A stretch of 6,264 nucleotides of DNA from the NCBI GenBank assembly GCA_014305015.1, contig JACRUB010000007.1, positions 1 to 6,264 of the forward strand, in the 5' to 3' direction. The stretch's first letter is position 1; each line of letters starts with the position of its first letter. This document shows positions 1-6,242 of the stretch, piece by piece. The position numbers were made by a program, and so were the translations under genes. Origin of the DNA: Vulcanimicrobiota bacterium (GTDB lineage Bacteria > Vulcanimicrobiota > Vulcanimicrobiia > Vulcanimicrobiales > Vulcanimicrobiaceae). The notes under the pieces are model-generated. The model was not told the origin of the DNA, made no database searches, and worked only from the letters and a program-made list of their open reading frames with translations.

Positions 1-2
1 TC

Positions 3-1454
3 ATCAATATTATCACAAAGCCGCTCGCAGGCAGTCCCGACATTGTCGTACAGACCGGCTCGTTCGGTGACCGGCTCGTGCGAGTCCAAACCAAGAATTT
101 TTCTTTCGAACGCGCGGTTGCGACAAACACGTATCCGTATTCAGCTGGGAATGGCATCCCCGCCGGAACGCAAACTGGTGCCGATTCGGAAGTAACGGCG
201 GGACGTTTTGCCTTTGAGCAAACGTTCGGAACGATCGATGCCGACTTCTCGGGCGGAATCAATGCCCACCATCTCGGCGTCCCAGGCCAGGTTCCGGGCA
301 CGTTCACGACACCGGGCCGACAAAACACGGTCGATAAAGACCTGCATGTTGGATTGACCAAGAATCGCGCACAGTCGGCAACGACGCTCGAAGTCGGAGC
401 CTCGGCGCATCAACTCCTAGCAACGTGCGACGATCCCTCGAACGCCAACTGTTTTACGCCTCTGCAGTCGCTAGCGACCGAGAGCCGCGTGCAAGTAAGT
501 CTGCGCAATGTGGTGACCCACGCGAATGGCAAGACCCTCTACGGCATCGATTTCGCACGCGACGTTGCACGCATCGACGATGGCGGCAGCACCAGCGCTT
601 TTGCCTTCCCCCCGCTGCCGCTCGCCGCAATCATTACCACCAACGCATTTTCTCAGAGTGCAGTCTACGCACAACAAAACTGGCTAACGGCTTCGGGCTC
701 GCGCTACTATGCCGGCCTGCGCGCCGAACGCGATGGATCCCTCGGCGGCATCGTTGCTCCGGCGCTCGGGTTCTTGCAGCACCTCTCGTCGAACGTCACG
801 CTGCGCGGAAATTTTGCGACGTCATTCCGGGCACCCAACTCATTTGAACTTTACTACCCCAACTATGGTAACGCTCAATTGCAACCGGAACGAGCTCGTG
901 TTGCCGATCTCACATTGAGCAACAACGCTTTCCTGGGTGGCGCGTCCCTCACGTGGTTTGGCTCCCGGAGCACGAACTTCATTACGACCTACGTTGATCC
1001 GGTAACATTTGCATTTAGCGCACGCAACATTGGACGCACCAGCACGGCAGGCGTCCTCGGCGAGGTGCGCACGAAACCATTCCATCATATTTCAGCACAC
1101 CTGAGCATCACCGATCTCTATCGCGCGGTCGATCTGACGCCGGGCTCCGCGACGCAGAATTCCAGGCTCGGCTCAGCCGGTCCGGTCTTCACCGTGAATA
1201 ACGAACTCACGTATGAAGGTGATCCCGGCGCAGCAATCCAGAGCGCCGGCATCGACGCTCGTAACCACGGCGGTCAAATCTCCTTCGGAAGAACGGCCGC
1301 ATATACGCGCATCGATGGATTCGTGCGAATCCGCCTTGGCCATTATGCGCTCTTGAGTTTGCGCGGTTACAATCTCGGCAACGACGCCGTTGAAGATCAA
1401 CCCGGATACCCACAACCGGGACGTTCCTACATTCTGGAACTCTCGACGCACTAG
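3..1454 (+). CDS. TonB-dependent outer-membrane receptor, 5'-partial (end of plug plus whole barrel)
   Basis: This is the C-terminal part of a TonB-dependent receptor, an outer-membrane 22-strand barrel that imports metal chelates such as B12, siderophores or haem using TonB energy. The frame is open from base 3 and begins INIITKPLAG, the conserved end of the plug domain (usually GxINIITK). The gene therefore starts left of the window, and the in-frame GTG at 78 is internal. About 483 residues are visible, which matches a BtuB-sized barrel. Barrel landmarks are ATSFRAPNSFELYYP (about residues 272-286 of the visible part), GNAQLQPE (289-296) and the C-terminal GYPQPGRSYILEL. Two cysteines eight residues apart (about 142 and 150) lie in a probable external loop and could form a disulfide. 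The protein ends LSTH rather than in the usual aromatic residue. The permease gene follows after 7 nt, so the two probably share an operon. Family assignment is firm; the substrate is not determined. Confidence 0.93.
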   Translation: MNIITKPLAGSPDIVVQTGSFGDRLVRVQTKNFSFERAVATNTYPYSAGNGIPAGTQTGADSEVTAGRFAFEQTFGTIDADFSGGINAHHLGVPGQVPGTFTTPGRQNTVDKDLHVGLTKNRAQSATTLEVGASAHQLLATCDDPSNANCFTPLQSLATESRVQVSLRNVVTHANGKTLYGIDFARDVARIDDGGSTSAFAFPPLPLAAIITTNAFSQSAVYAQQNWLTASGSRYYAGLRAERDGSLGGIVAPALGFLQHLSSNVTLRGNFATSFRAPNSFELYYPNYGNAQLQPERARVADLTLSNNAFLGGASLTWFGSRSTNFITTYVDPVTFAFSARNIGRTSTAGVLGEVRTKPFHHISAHLSITDLYRAVDLTPGSATQNSRLGSAGPVFTVNNELTYEGDPGAAIQSAGIDARNHGGQISFGRTAAYTRIDGFVRIRLGHYALLSLRGYNLGNDAVEDQPGYPQPGRSYILELSTH

Positions 1455-1456
1455 GT
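1453..1456 (+). promoter_or_regulatory. Shine-Dalgarno AGGT deciding the permease start
   Basis: AGGT overlaps the receptor stop codon and lies 5 nt before the GTG at 1462. This supports GTG 1462 over an in-frame TTG at 1390, which would add 24 hydrophilic residues that overlap receptor coding sequence and do not resemble the family. Confidence 0.55.
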
Positions 1457-1461
1457 CGCCG

Positions 1462-2439
1462 GTGCGTACGATCGCGGTCGCGCTCCTGGCCGTCTTAGCG
1501 CTCCTCGTGAGCCTATCGGTCGGCGCGACCGCGATCTCACCACGCGATGTTTGGTTCGCGCTGTTTCATCCACACGTGCATTCCGACGTCAACACGATTG
1601 TCTGGTTGCTGCGGCTGCCGCGCGTTTGTATCGCCGGGCTTGTCGGCGCCGCGCTCGGCGTTTCGGGTGCAATGCTGCAAGGAATGTTGCGGAACCCGCT
1701 CGTCGATCCATATCTTACCGGCGTATCCGCGGGGGCCGCAGCTGCGATTGCGGTCGCCGTCGTACTCGGCGTTGCGGCGCCGTTTATTCCCGCACTTGGA
1801 TTCGTTGCGGGCCTGGCTACGGCAATTATCGTTGCGGTGCTCGCGCGCCGCGGAACGGGAATCGATTCCATCCGGCTGATCCTCGCCGGCATCTCGCTCT
1901 CGGCGTTGTTTGCGGCGCTCGTCACGCTGATACTAACGCGCATCGAGCAAGGCTCGGCTGCGCAGACAATTCTCTCGTGGCTTGCAGGTTCGCTCGCCGG
2001 TCGCGGCTGGCATGAAGTACTCTGGACGCTGCCCTACTTGCTTGTTGGATTCGGCCTCGCGACACTGTGCATTCCGGCACTCAACGTCCTTCGCTTGGGT
2101 GACGTGCGTGCGAGAGCGGTCGGGGTCGATGTCGACCGCGCACAGTGGCTTATCGTTTCGTCCGCGTCACTGCTCACCGCTGCCGCCGTAGCACTCGGCG
2201 GCATCATCGGCTTTGTGGGACTCATCGTTCCGCACATGGCGCGCCGCATTGTCGGAACGGACACCCGCTCGCTCATGCTCATCTGTGCAATTCTCGGGGC
2301 TGGATTTATGGCACTCGCCGACGCGGCGGCTCGGACGCTCTTCGCGCCGACGGAAGTCCCAATCGGCGTATTGCTCGCGTGCATCGGCGTTCCGTCATTT
2401 CTCTATCTGTATTTGCATGAGGCTCGCACCACACCGTGA
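1462..2439 (+). CDS. FecCD/BtuC-family ABC transporter permease
   Basis: This is the inner-membrane permease of a type II ABC importer for B12, siderophore or haem. With the GTG start it is 325 aa, close to the usual 320-350 for the family, and it begins with a hydrophobic helix (residues 3-22). Hallmarks are RLPR (51-54), GAALGVSGAMLQ (62-73) followed by RNPLVDPYLTGVSAGA (77-92), WLAGSL (173-178), the LGDVRARAVGV segment (212-222) that contacts the ATPase, and IIGFVGLIVPHMARR (248-262). The family pattern ExPIG appears as EVPIGVLLACIGVPSF (298-313). About ten membrane helices are expected from the family. The stop overlaps the ATPase start by 4 nt, and the receptor gene lies just upstream. 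Substrate is unresolved; BtuC is the best generic comparison. Confidence 0.93.
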   Translation: MRTIAVALLAVLALLVSLSVGATAISPRDVWFALFHPHVHSDVNTIVWLLRLPRVCIAGLVGAALGVSGAMLQGMLRNPLVDPYLTGVSAGAAAAIAVAVVLGVAAPFIPALGFVAGLATAIIVAVLARRGTGIDSIRLILAGISLSALFAALVTLILTRIEQGSAAQTILSWLAGSLAGRGWHEVLWTLPYLLVGFGLATLCIPALNVLRLGDVRARAVGVDVDRAQWLIVSSASLLTAAAVALGGIIGFVGLIVPHMARRIVGTDTRSLMLICAILGAGFMALADAAARTLFAPTEVPIGVLLACIGVPSFLYLYLHEARTTP

Positions 2440-3203
2440 TCGCCGCGTCGCAGCTCGCCTTGCGCATCGCTAATCGTGTTCTACTTGAGAACATGAATTT
2501 CTCCGTAACTTCGGGCGAATTCATTGCAGTGCTCGGGCCGAATGGCGTCGGAAAAACAACCTTTCTGCGAGCAATTGCCGGAATGCATGATATTGCCGGC
2601 GGCTCGCTTTCCATCGAAGGACGAGCGATTGGATCGCTTACGATCTCCGAACGTGCGCGCACGATCGCATTTATGGTCAGCGACGACGCGCCGGTCGACG
2701 CAATGCCGGTCCGCGCTGCGGTTGCGAGCGGACGCTACGCCTATCATCGGTGGTGGGAATGGCGCGAAACTGAAAAGGACGCTACGGTGATTGCGCAAGC
2801 TCTGGCCGACGTACACATGAGCGAATTTTCAGCGCGACGATTCGACACGCTTTCGAGCGGTGAACGGCAGCGTGTGTGGCTTGCGCTCGGACTTGCGCAA
2901 GAAGCTCCGTTGCTGTTGCTTGATGAGCCCACGAGCCATCTGGATGTGCGCGTCGCGCACGAAATCTTGCAGCTTTTACGTCAGCTAGCCCATAGCGGGA
3001 AAACCGTCATCTGCGTTTTGCACGATATGAATGAAGCGCTGGAATTCGCAGACCGCCTCATGATTCTGAGCGACCGCTCGATTCTGGCCTTCGACACACC
3101 CGCCGCCATCGTCCAAAACGGCGTCTTAGATCGCGCTTACGGCATCAAACTCGAGGCCGTGCGCTCCGCCACGGGTGCCCTGCGCGTCTTTCCCAGCTGC
3201 TAA
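2436..3203 (+). CDS. ABC transporter ATP-binding protein (BtuD/FecE type)
   Basis: This is the cytoplasmic ATPase that drives the upstream permease, 255 aa, a normal length. The GTG start sits in GTGA, overlapping the permease stop; with only a distant GAGG (13 nt upstream), translation is probably coupled. Motifs are Walker A GPNGVGKTT (34-42), signature LSSGERQRV (139-147), Walker B LLLLDE (159-164), D-loop SHLD (167-170) and H-loop His196 in VLHDMNE. The Q-loop is unusual. An ungapped match to the FhuC-type stretch AYLPQQLPPAEGMTV gives AFMVSDDAPVDAMPV here, so Ser82 (codon AGC) replaces the glutamine. The A-loop aromatic also seems replaced, by Ile11. All residues needed for ATP hydrolysis are otherwise present, so the protein is probably active. 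No downstream gene belongs to the same operon. Confidence 0.93.
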   Translation: MIAASQLALRIANRVLLENMNFSVTSGEFIAVLGPNGVGKTTFLRAIAGMHDIAGGSLSIEGRAIGSLTISERARTIAFMVSDDAPVDAMPVRAAVASGRYAYHRWWEWRETEKDATVIAQALADVHMSEFSARRFDTLSSGERQRVWLALGLAQEAPLLLLDEPTSHLDVRVAHEILQLLRQLAHSGKTVICVLHDMNEALEFADRLMILSDRSILAFDTPAAIVQNGVLDRAYGIKLEAVRSATGALRVFPSC

Positions 3204-3326
3204 GCTTATCCACACGACACTTGGCGCACCCCGGCTGCGTTCGACTTACCGCTTGTCGAACGGGCCTTTTGCCTTGGGCCGGAAGGTAGGCCCTTAGTAT
3301 CCAGTGCTTTTGCGGAGGGGCCAGCG
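3204..3326 (+). promoter_or_regulatory. glnA leader region with inverted repeats
   Basis: This 123-nt gap separates the transporter operon from glnA and must hold any glnA-specific promoter. A weak sigma70-like -10, TAGTAT (3295-3300), has only poor -35 partners (TTGCCT at 3269-3274, spacer 20; TTGGGC at 3274-3279, spacer 15). GGGCC occurs at 3262-3266, 3276-3280 and 3318-3322, and the complementary GGCCC once, at 3289-3293, which allows mutually exclusive pairings. A good Shine-Dalgarno GGAGG (3314-3318) lies 8 nt before the glnA ATG. I find no sigma54 -24/-12 element. Whether the hairpins lie in the transcript depends on the unmapped start site. Confidence 0.45.
3238..3270 (+). terminator. 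Possible weak terminator after the transporter operon
   Basis: CGTTCGAC (3238-3245) and GTCGAACG (3255-3262) form a perfect 8-bp stem with a 9-nt loop, 35 nt after the ATPase stop. The stem is followed by GGCC and then only four T's (3267-3270). It is terminator-like but lacks a proper U tract directly after the stem, so it could instead be part of the glnA leader. Confidence 0.35.
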
Positions 3327-4784
3327 ATGAACGACCTACAGAGACATAACGTACCGGGCGCGAGCCTTAGAGACTTTCTCATGCTTCCATACGCAGAGCT
3401 TGAAGAGCTCAATTTGCGCGCCAAGGAGCAACGCAAGGACCGCGCGACCGCGCAGCAAGTCGGTGAGGAGCGCCTCAGATATTTGACCGACGAGAAGCGC
3501 ATCAAGGCCGTCACGGTCTTGTTTAGCGATCTCGAGGGCCGTCTGCACATGCTCGACTACGACAAGAAATTCTTGCTCAAGAACAGCGACAATCTCACCT
3601 TCGACGGCTCGTCCATTCGCGGTTTCACGCCGCAGCGGGAGAGCGATCTCCGCTTGATTTTAGATTGGAGCGCGTTCTATTGGGCGCCCGGCGACATCTT
3701 CGGTCCGGGCAAAGTGCTGGTGTTTGCGAACGTCATCGATCGCGATGGATCGCCGTTTGCAGGCGATATCCGCGGGATGCTCAAGAAACTTTCTACGGAC
3801 GCATATTCGAAGCTGGGATATACCCTCAATGCAGCCAATGAAATTGAGGGTTTTCTCTTCCAAGGCCTCGATGCAGAGCGCCGTTATCACGAAACGGGAC
3901 AATTCGACTACGTCCACACGGGTGGGTACTATCACTCGCTGCCGGGCGACCCGCTGCGCACCTTTATCGACACGGTTGCCGAAGTGCAGCGCGCGATGGG
4001 CTTCGAGAATGAGAAGGATCATCCCGAAGTTGCGCCCTCACAGTTTGAAATCAACTACAGCTACGGCGAAGTCGTCGCAGCGGCCGATCAAATTCAGCTC
4101 TACAAGCTGATTTGCCGGCAAGTTGCAACGCGTCTCGGGATGACGGCCAGCTTCATACCAAAACCCGTGGTCGGTGTGAATGGCAGCGGTATGCACACGA
4201 ACGTATCGATCAGCAAGAACGGCAAGAATCTATTCTGGGATTCCAAGGGCGAAGAGAAAATCAGCAAGTTCGCCTGGGAGTTCGTCGATCGCATTCTCAC
4301 CCACGGGAACGATATTTGCCTGATGCTCAACGCATCGGTCAATGCCTACCGCCGTCTCGATCCGCATTTCGAAGCACCCAACCAAATCAAGGCTTCGGCG
4401 GTTGACCGCGGGTCGATGATTCGCATTCCAATCGGCAACGAACGCAGCGCACGCGTGGAGGTCCGCTCGGTCAGCCCAGATGCAAATCCGTACATGGTGA
4501 TGCTCGCGGTCTTCAAGACCGGGCTCGAAGGCAGCGTTGCCAAAACCAAAAACTTGCGGCAAGCCGACCGGTTCCTACCGGACAACATCTACGACGCGAT
4601 GACCAACTTCCGCGAAGCCGCGTGGACATCAAAACTCCTCGGCGATGACGTCAAGCGCCGCTATGCGGATCTCAAGCAGGCAAGTGCGGATCGCTGCCCG
4701 CGTCTTTTAGGCTCCATCGTCAAAGCGCAAGAAGTACAGTTCCACCACGAAGTCTACAATCAGTATCTCTGGAACCAGTTCTAA
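3327..4784 (+). CDS. glnA: Type I glutamine synthetase
   Basis: This enzyme makes glutamine from glutamate, ammonia and ATP and is the central step of ammonium assimilation in the cytoplasm. It has 485 residues and a well-placed GGAGG 8 nt before the ATG. Motifs in order are DGSSIRGF (93-100) and ESD (105-107) of the beta-grasp domain, metal-binding E172 and E174 in NEIEGF, E234 and E241 in HPEVAPSQFE, KP then NGSGMH with His290 (279-290), NASVNAYRRL and EAP (335-351), VDRGSMIRIP (359-368) and VEVRSVSPDANPY (377-389). Oddities are an N-terminal charged extension of about 45 residues before the usual start, HP instead of HH before E234, and the C-terminus YNQYLWNQF. Tyr422 in DNIYD aligns with the E. 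coli adenylylation tyrosine, but the surrounding sequence differs, so regulation by adenylylation cannot be claimed. It looks like a divergent GSI clade; activity is likely. Confidence 0.95.
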   Translation: MNDLQRHNVPGASLRDFLMLPYAELEELNLRAKEQRKDRATAQQVGEERLRYLTDEKRIKAVTVLFSDLEGRLHMLDYDKKFLLKNSDNLTFDGSSIRGFTPQRESDLRLILDWSAFYWAPGDIFGPGKVLVFANVIDRDGSPFAGDIRGMLKKLSTDAYSKLGYTLNAANEIEGFLFQGLDAERRYHETGQFDYVHTGGYYHSLPGDPLRTFIDTVAEVQRAMGFENEKDHPEVAPSQFEINYSYGEVVAAADQIQLYKLICRQVATRLGMTASFIPKPVVGVNGSGMHTNVSISKNGKNLFWDSKGEEKISKFAWEFVDRILTHGNDICLMLNASVNAYRRLDPHFEAPNQIKASAVDRGSMIRIPIGNERSARVEVRSVSPDANPYMVMLAVFKTGLEGSVAKTKNLRQADRFLPDNIYDAMTNFREAAWTSKLLGDDVKRRYADLKQASADRCPRLLGSIVKAQEVQFHHEVYNQYLWNQF

Positions 4785-4909
4785 GCAAGAGGCGCTGCGG
4801 GCACCATCACCCGTAGCGCCTTCTTCACCACCCTAAACGTGGCGGGCGTGTGGCCGCCGTAGTCGCCGTCGATTGAGACGAGATGCTTATCGCGTGTCTC
4901 GATTTTGAT
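4781..4909 (-). pseudogene. Displaced C-terminal part of the lipid kinase (-1 frame)
   Basis: Reading the A run of the kinase gene with one extra A, or with a -1 shift at 4909, gives 42 more residues starting IKIETRDKHLV. They include SIDGDYGGHTPATF and KKALRVMVP and end APLA at a TAG (4783-4781). This is the usual C-terminus of the family, where xDGE/xDGD followed by TP and a final LRVLVP-like strand is conserved. The repaired protein would be 295 aa, a typical length. The repaired stop overlaps the glnA stop by 4 nt (4781-4784), tail to tail. The cause could be a real indel, programmed slippage or a base-call error in a homopolymer. Confidence 0.85.
4791..4826. terminator. Hairpin, probable bidirectional terminator between convergent genes
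   Basis: GGCGCTGCGGG (4791-4801) pairs with CCCGTAGCGCC (4810-4820): 11 bp with a single G-U pair and an 8-nt loop. It begins 6 nt after the glnA stop. On the + strand it is followed by TTCTTC, and on the - strand by TCTTGCTTAG. It would end glnA transcripts and, in the other direction, kinase transcripts. It lies outside the kinase frame as it reads now but inside that frame if the kinase frameshift is repaired. Confidence 0.7.
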
Positions 4910-5667
4910 TTTTTAGCAGAGAAATATTCCGCATCAGGAAGTTCTATCTGATTGCCTGCGGCGACGGCAAAGTACATGCGAACGAGCTCAAAGTGGCTCA
5001 GTCCGGTCGTCGTAAAGAATGAGAGCTTACCATCGGTGATGCTCGCATCGGGCAGCAGAGGTTTGCTACCGAAGTAACGTCCGTTGGCAATCACGATTTG
5101 GAACGTCTTGAGTTTCTTTTTCTTTTTCTTATCTAACGTGACCGTGCATTTGAAGGGCCGCTCGGAAATGAGCGGCTTGATGGCGGTGATCGCATAGGCA
5201 AATGAGCCGGCAAAATGTTTGAGCCAATGCGGCGTGGTCGCGCCAACTTTCGCGGTGAGCCCGATCGTGGAGAAGTTCGCAAAGTATTTCCGGTTGACGC
5301 ACCCTAAATCGACTCGCGCGACTTTGCCGTTGACGATGGCATCGACGCCTGCCTCAACGGTAGGCGCAATGCCCAGCGTCTGCGCGAAACTGTTTCCGGT
5401 GCCCCCGGGAATAACCCCGAGTACCGCATCTTTATGCGCCAGCGGTCCGACGGCGGTTGTTTGCGCGCCGTCTCCGCCGGAAACGATGATGAGTTTGTGG
5501 CCGGACTTTACGGCTTGCTTGATGCGTTTACGGAGCGCAATCCGGTCTCGAACGATGTGCGATTCGACAATGCGAATTCCGCGCTCTGTGAGCATCTTGG
5601 CCGCGGCCGCAACACCCTGCGCACCGTGGCGAGACTCGTGACCACCAAGAATGACAGCTTCGCGCAC
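4825..5667 (-). CDS. Diacylglycerol/sphingosine-type lipid kinase, C-terminus out of frame
   Basis: This is a DAGK-catalytic-domain lipid kinase (YegS/DgkB/BmrU type) that phosphorylates diacylglycerol or a similar lipid at the inner face of the membrane. Motifs are SGGDGA (63-68), the nucleotide-binding IPGGTGNSFAQ (86-96), VDLG (119-122), NFSTIGLTAKVG (131-142) and NGRYFGSKPLLPDASITDGKL (195-215). The last 27 residues after Lys253 do not fit the family: the frame changes at a run of six A's (4914 to 4909) and the protein stops at 280 aa. The missing family end lies in the next frame. Other oddities are six lysines in a row (180-185) and an N-terminus of GGHESRHG where NPxSG is usual. The GTG start overlaps the preceding stop codon by one base (TAGTG), with no clear Shine-Dalgarno, so translation is probably coupled. 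As it reads, the protein is likely impaired. Confidence 0.85.
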   Translation of the reverse strand: MREAVILGGHESRHGAQGVAAAAKMLTERGIRIVESHIVRDRIALRKRIKQAVKSGHKLIIVSGGDGAQTTAVGPLAHKDAVLGVIPGGTGNSFAQTLGIAPTVEAGVDAIVNGKVARVDLGCVNRKYFANFSTIGLTAKVGATTPHWLKHFAGSFAYAITAIKPLISERPFKCTVTLDKKKKKKLKTFQIVIANGRYFGSKPLLPDASITDGKLSFFTTTGLSHFELVRMYFAVAAGNQIELPDAEYFSAKKSKSRHAISISSQSTATTAATRPPRLGW

Positions 5668-6194
5668 TACGGCGCAATTGTAACCGGAGGATCGAGCAAG
5701 CGCAAGACGTCGGGGCCGGCATCGCCGGTAGAGCGTGGAGAGAAAACGATTTTCGAAATGGGATTGGCATTCGTCGGCTGCGGCACGCTTGAAACGATGT
5801 AGCGTATCGTCGGACCATCTCCCGGCTCATAAACGTCCAGGCTTAGGCGTCTGCCGGTAGCATCAAACGGAAAGCGCGCACCGATGCTGGTGTGGCTGCC
5901 GTCAGAAAAGACAACCGCGATATCCGGAGACGGCAGATGATCGCTCGCCGTGCCCGTATTTTTCAAGACGACGGTAAGCACCAACGCACCCTTGCCGGAG
6001 GGGTCGGGCTGGCCAAGCGGCACCAGGTATCCCCTCGCGCGCATCCACTCGATCTTGATAATGCGCAAGTTGAAGTTGCCCAATCGAAACGGGCGATCGA
6101 ACTGAATAACACCGCTAGGCGCCTCGGCCGCGCGCAACGGGGCGGCGAAAGACAAGCTCCAAAGCATCAGTCCGAGGGCGGCAATTAGTCTCAT
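5667..6194 (-). CDS. Secreted DUF4352-like protein of unknown function
   Basis: This is a small exported protein, 175 aa from the chosen ATG. The N-terminus MRLIAALGLMLWSLSFAAPLRA is a clear signal peptide, with cleavage probably near residues 22-25, so the mature protein is periplasmic or outside. The rest looks like one beta-sandwich domain: ALVLTVVLKNTGT (70-82), then DIAVVFSDGSHTSIG (91-105) and a late YEPGDGPTIRYIVSSVP (122-138). This layout recalls DUF4352/telokin-like Ig folds, but the match is by pattern only. I chose ATG 6194 because it puts Arg directly before the hydrophobic core and has a weak GGA 5 nt upstream; ATG 6200 and TTG 6212 are alternatives, and the frame stays open to the window edge. 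Its stop overlaps the kinase start by one base, so the two form an operon. No function can be assigned. Confidence 0.75.
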   Translation of the reverse strand: MRLIAALGLMLWSLSFAAPLRAAEAPSGVIQFDRPFRLGNFNLRIIKIEWMRARGYLVPLGQPDPSGKGALVLTVVLKNTGTASDHLPSPDIAVVFSDGSHTSIGARFPFDATGRRLSLDVYEPGDGPTIRYIVSSVPQPTNANPISKIVFSPRSTGDAGPDVLRLLDPPVTIAP

Positions 6195-6242
6195 CAACAT
6201 CCAGTTATGCAACGCAGCGGCAGCCGGCCGTGTTATCCCGGC

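Noticed and set aside
78..80. GTG at 78 as the start of the receptor gene
   Set aside because: The frame is open upstream to base 3 and encodes INIITK, a conserved plug motif, so the GTG is internal.
1390..1461. TTG at 1390 as the permease start
   Set aside because: It adds 24 hydrophilic residues overlapping receptor coding sequence; GTG 1462 has AGGT upstream and gives the normal family length.
3221..3240. Sigma54 promoter for glnA (TTGGCGC ... CTGCG)
   Set aside because: The GG and GC dinucleotides do not have the required 10-nt spacing.
3238..3300. True glutamine riboswitch upstream of glnA
   Set aside because: The closing P1 strand (GGAACG after the core) is absent; CGTTC pairs with an adjacent GAACG as a simple hairpin instead. 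Only partial sequence similarity remains.
5219..5802. Open + strand frames opposite the kinase and the secreted protein
   Set aside because: Low-complexity, Arg/Pro/Ser-rich translations without recognisable motifs, antisense to clear genes; shadows.
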